Part shown: positions 63,182 to 64,000 of the stretch, one piece after another
Position numbering within the stretch: position 1 is the first letter of the stretch
Layout of the letters: each line of letters starts with the position of its first letter
Assembly: GCF_026262505.1 (NCBI RefSeq)
Contig: NC_067204.1
Span: 13,038,522 to 13,102,521, forward strand
Reading direction: 5' to 3'
Length of the DNA stretch: 64,000 bases
Source of the DNA: Trichomonas vaginalis G3
Taxonomy: Eukaryota; Parabasalia; Trichomonadida; Trichomonadidae
The notes under the pieces: generated by a model
Seen by the model: the letters and a program-made list of their open reading frames with translations, nothing else
Databases searched by the model: none
What the model was told of the DNA's origin: nothing
Position numbers and translations under genes: made by a program

Positions 63182-63772
63182 TTATTCATGAAAATAATTA
63201 TTTCTAATTTCTTTTACTCTCTCGTATATACTAGATTTAAAGAATTCAGAACATTTCCCATAATCTCCTAAATGTTTTCTTATCCCTAACGTGTGCCAGT
63301 TATTATATGAAACTGAATAAACTTTATCTTTATCTTTACACCTTTCATCACTTCCAATATATTTATATCTCAGTTTTGATTTAGCGTTTTCATATTCATT
63401 AGCGTTTAATAATTCGCAGTCTTCCTTTTTAAATTGATGTTTAAGATATTCAGGATTTAATACTCTACGTTTATATGCTCCTAACTTAGTTCTAAAGGTT
63501 TTTCTACAAAATTTAGGAATTCCATCCTCTTTAATGTCATCAATGATTTCCATTTCATTATTTTCAATTTCTTCTTCTCGTTTATGAGGTCTTTGATTAT
63601 GACTCCATTGATTCCATGAAATTAAATATTCTTTATCATTATATTTATACCTCATTAGCTTATTTTGGCTTTCATATTCATTTAATAATTCACAATCTTC
63701 ATTTTTAAATTGATATTTAACCCATTCAGGATTTAAACAATGTTTAATTAATCGCGGAATATCTGACATCAT
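63182..63772 (-). CDS. Right-end Maverick protein with two repeated domains
   Basis: A 196-residue frame inside the right terminal repeat. Two units of about 60-70 residues share the pattern LNPE(W/Y)-x-K-x-QFK-x-EDCELLN, then RYKY, a K-x-Y strand and N-x-W. The compact, aromatic, basic repeats suggest a DNA-binding module; binding to the element's own ends is a guess from location. A shortened inverse copy of its start is part of the left terminal repeat (about 42535-42640). Confidence 0.6.
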   Translation of the reverse strand: MMSDIPRLIKHCLNPEWVKYQFKNEDCELLNEYESQNKLMRYKYNDKEYLISWNQWSHNQRPHKREEEIENNEMEIIDDIKEDGIPKFCRKTFRTKLGAYKRRVLNPEYLKHQFKKEDCELLNANEYENAKSKLRYKYIGSDERCKDKDKVYSVSYNNWHTLGIRKHLGDYGKCSEFFKSSIYERVKEIRNNYFHE

Positions 63773-63874
63773 CTATATATAGCTTCTTTTATAAAAGATA
63801 AAAAATAAATTATTTTAAAATTAATGTTAATTTTTTTTAATGGTTTAGTATATAAATATATTTTTTTAATTAAT

Positions 63875-64000
63875 ATTAATTTTTTTAATGATTTATAAAT
63901 AAATATATTTTAAAATTAATGTTAATTTTTTAATGATTTATAAATAAATATATTTTAAAATTAATGTTAATTTTTAATGATTTATAAATAAATATATTTT
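63875..64000. repeat. AT tandem repeats in the right terminal repeat
   Basis: About three copies of a 45-50-bp unit containing AATGATTTATAAATAAATAT and TTTAAAATTAATGTTAATTT, running to the window edge. The left terminal repeat has only one related copy. Confidence 0.85.

Larger units (their letters stand above)
42302..64000. mobile_element. Maverick/Polinton element, broken, right end outside the window
   Basis: At least 21.7 kb. Defining parts are a protein-primed family B DNA polymerase, a retroviral-type integrase, a packaging ATPase and a major capsid region, plus inverted terminal repeats. The left boundary is approximate (near AGTGACTTTT at 42302); the target duplication cannot be checked because the right end lies outside. 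Plus-strand replication genes occupy the left half and minus-strand particle genes the right half. The comparable terminal repeat is identical over about 135 bp, suggesting a fairly young copy, yet the coding parts show roughly ten breaks in all, so I treat it as a fossil. A mariner has inserted at 53283-54586. Confidence 0.93.

Overview
The window looks like parabasalid (trichomonad) nuclear DNA, about 65-70% A+T, probably Trichomonas vaginalis or a close relative such as Tritrichomonas. The reasons are intronless genes with very short 5' leaders, AT-rich gene-poor spacers, ankyrin-repeat proteins of the kind trichomonads have expanded, a mariner transposon closely fitting the Tvmar1 type, and a long Maverick (Polinton) element. 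The species call is inference. No rRNA, intact tRNA or CRISPR array was seen.

Positions 1 to about 42,300 are host chromosome. Housekeeping and regulatory genes lie on both strands: a zinc-knuckle protein, an A/B-type cyclin with a destruction box, a HAD phosphatase, queuine tRNA-ribosyltransferase, a TRMT2-like protein lacking its catalytic motifs, a bromodomain protein, a PIH1/CS-domain protein, glucosamine-6-phosphate synthase, a BTB-like coiled-coil protein, a TCAF/M60-like protein, a GSK3 kinase, a 2,020-residue helical-repeat protein, and a class I glutamine-amidotransferase (C26) gene with an in-frame stop. Two ankyrin paralogues sit in inverted orientation on either side of the glucosamine-6-phosphate synthase gene; the left one is frameshifted near its end. 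Long spacers hold small mobile elements: a 1.04-kb TTAA-flanked element in the promoter position of the left ankyrin gene, and two near-identical 1.25-kb foldback elements, one of which carries a further 366-bp insertion.

Positions about 42,300 to 64,000 are one Maverick/Polinton, running off the right edge. A plus-strand block holds replication and integration functions (protein-primed DNA polymerase B, retroviral-type integrase, primase-polymerase/SF3-type helicase). A mainly minus-strand block holds particle functions (fibre-like protein, packaging ATPase, major capsid protein, small membrane-active-looking proteins). The element is a broken fossil with roughly ten breaks overall, although its terminal repeats remain nearly identical where they can be compared. 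A 1,304-bp mariner with an open transposase frame has inserted in the fibre region.

The most striking points are: foldback arms that differ between copies but match within each copy; a primase-helicase cassette enclosed by roughly 210-250-bp inverted repeats inside the Maverick; a shared T-rich plus TAAATG-like signal before most Maverick genes; a GC-rich 41-bp sequence shared by two distant Maverick genes; and the decamer AAAAGTGACA, found both before several host genes and at all four foldback ends.
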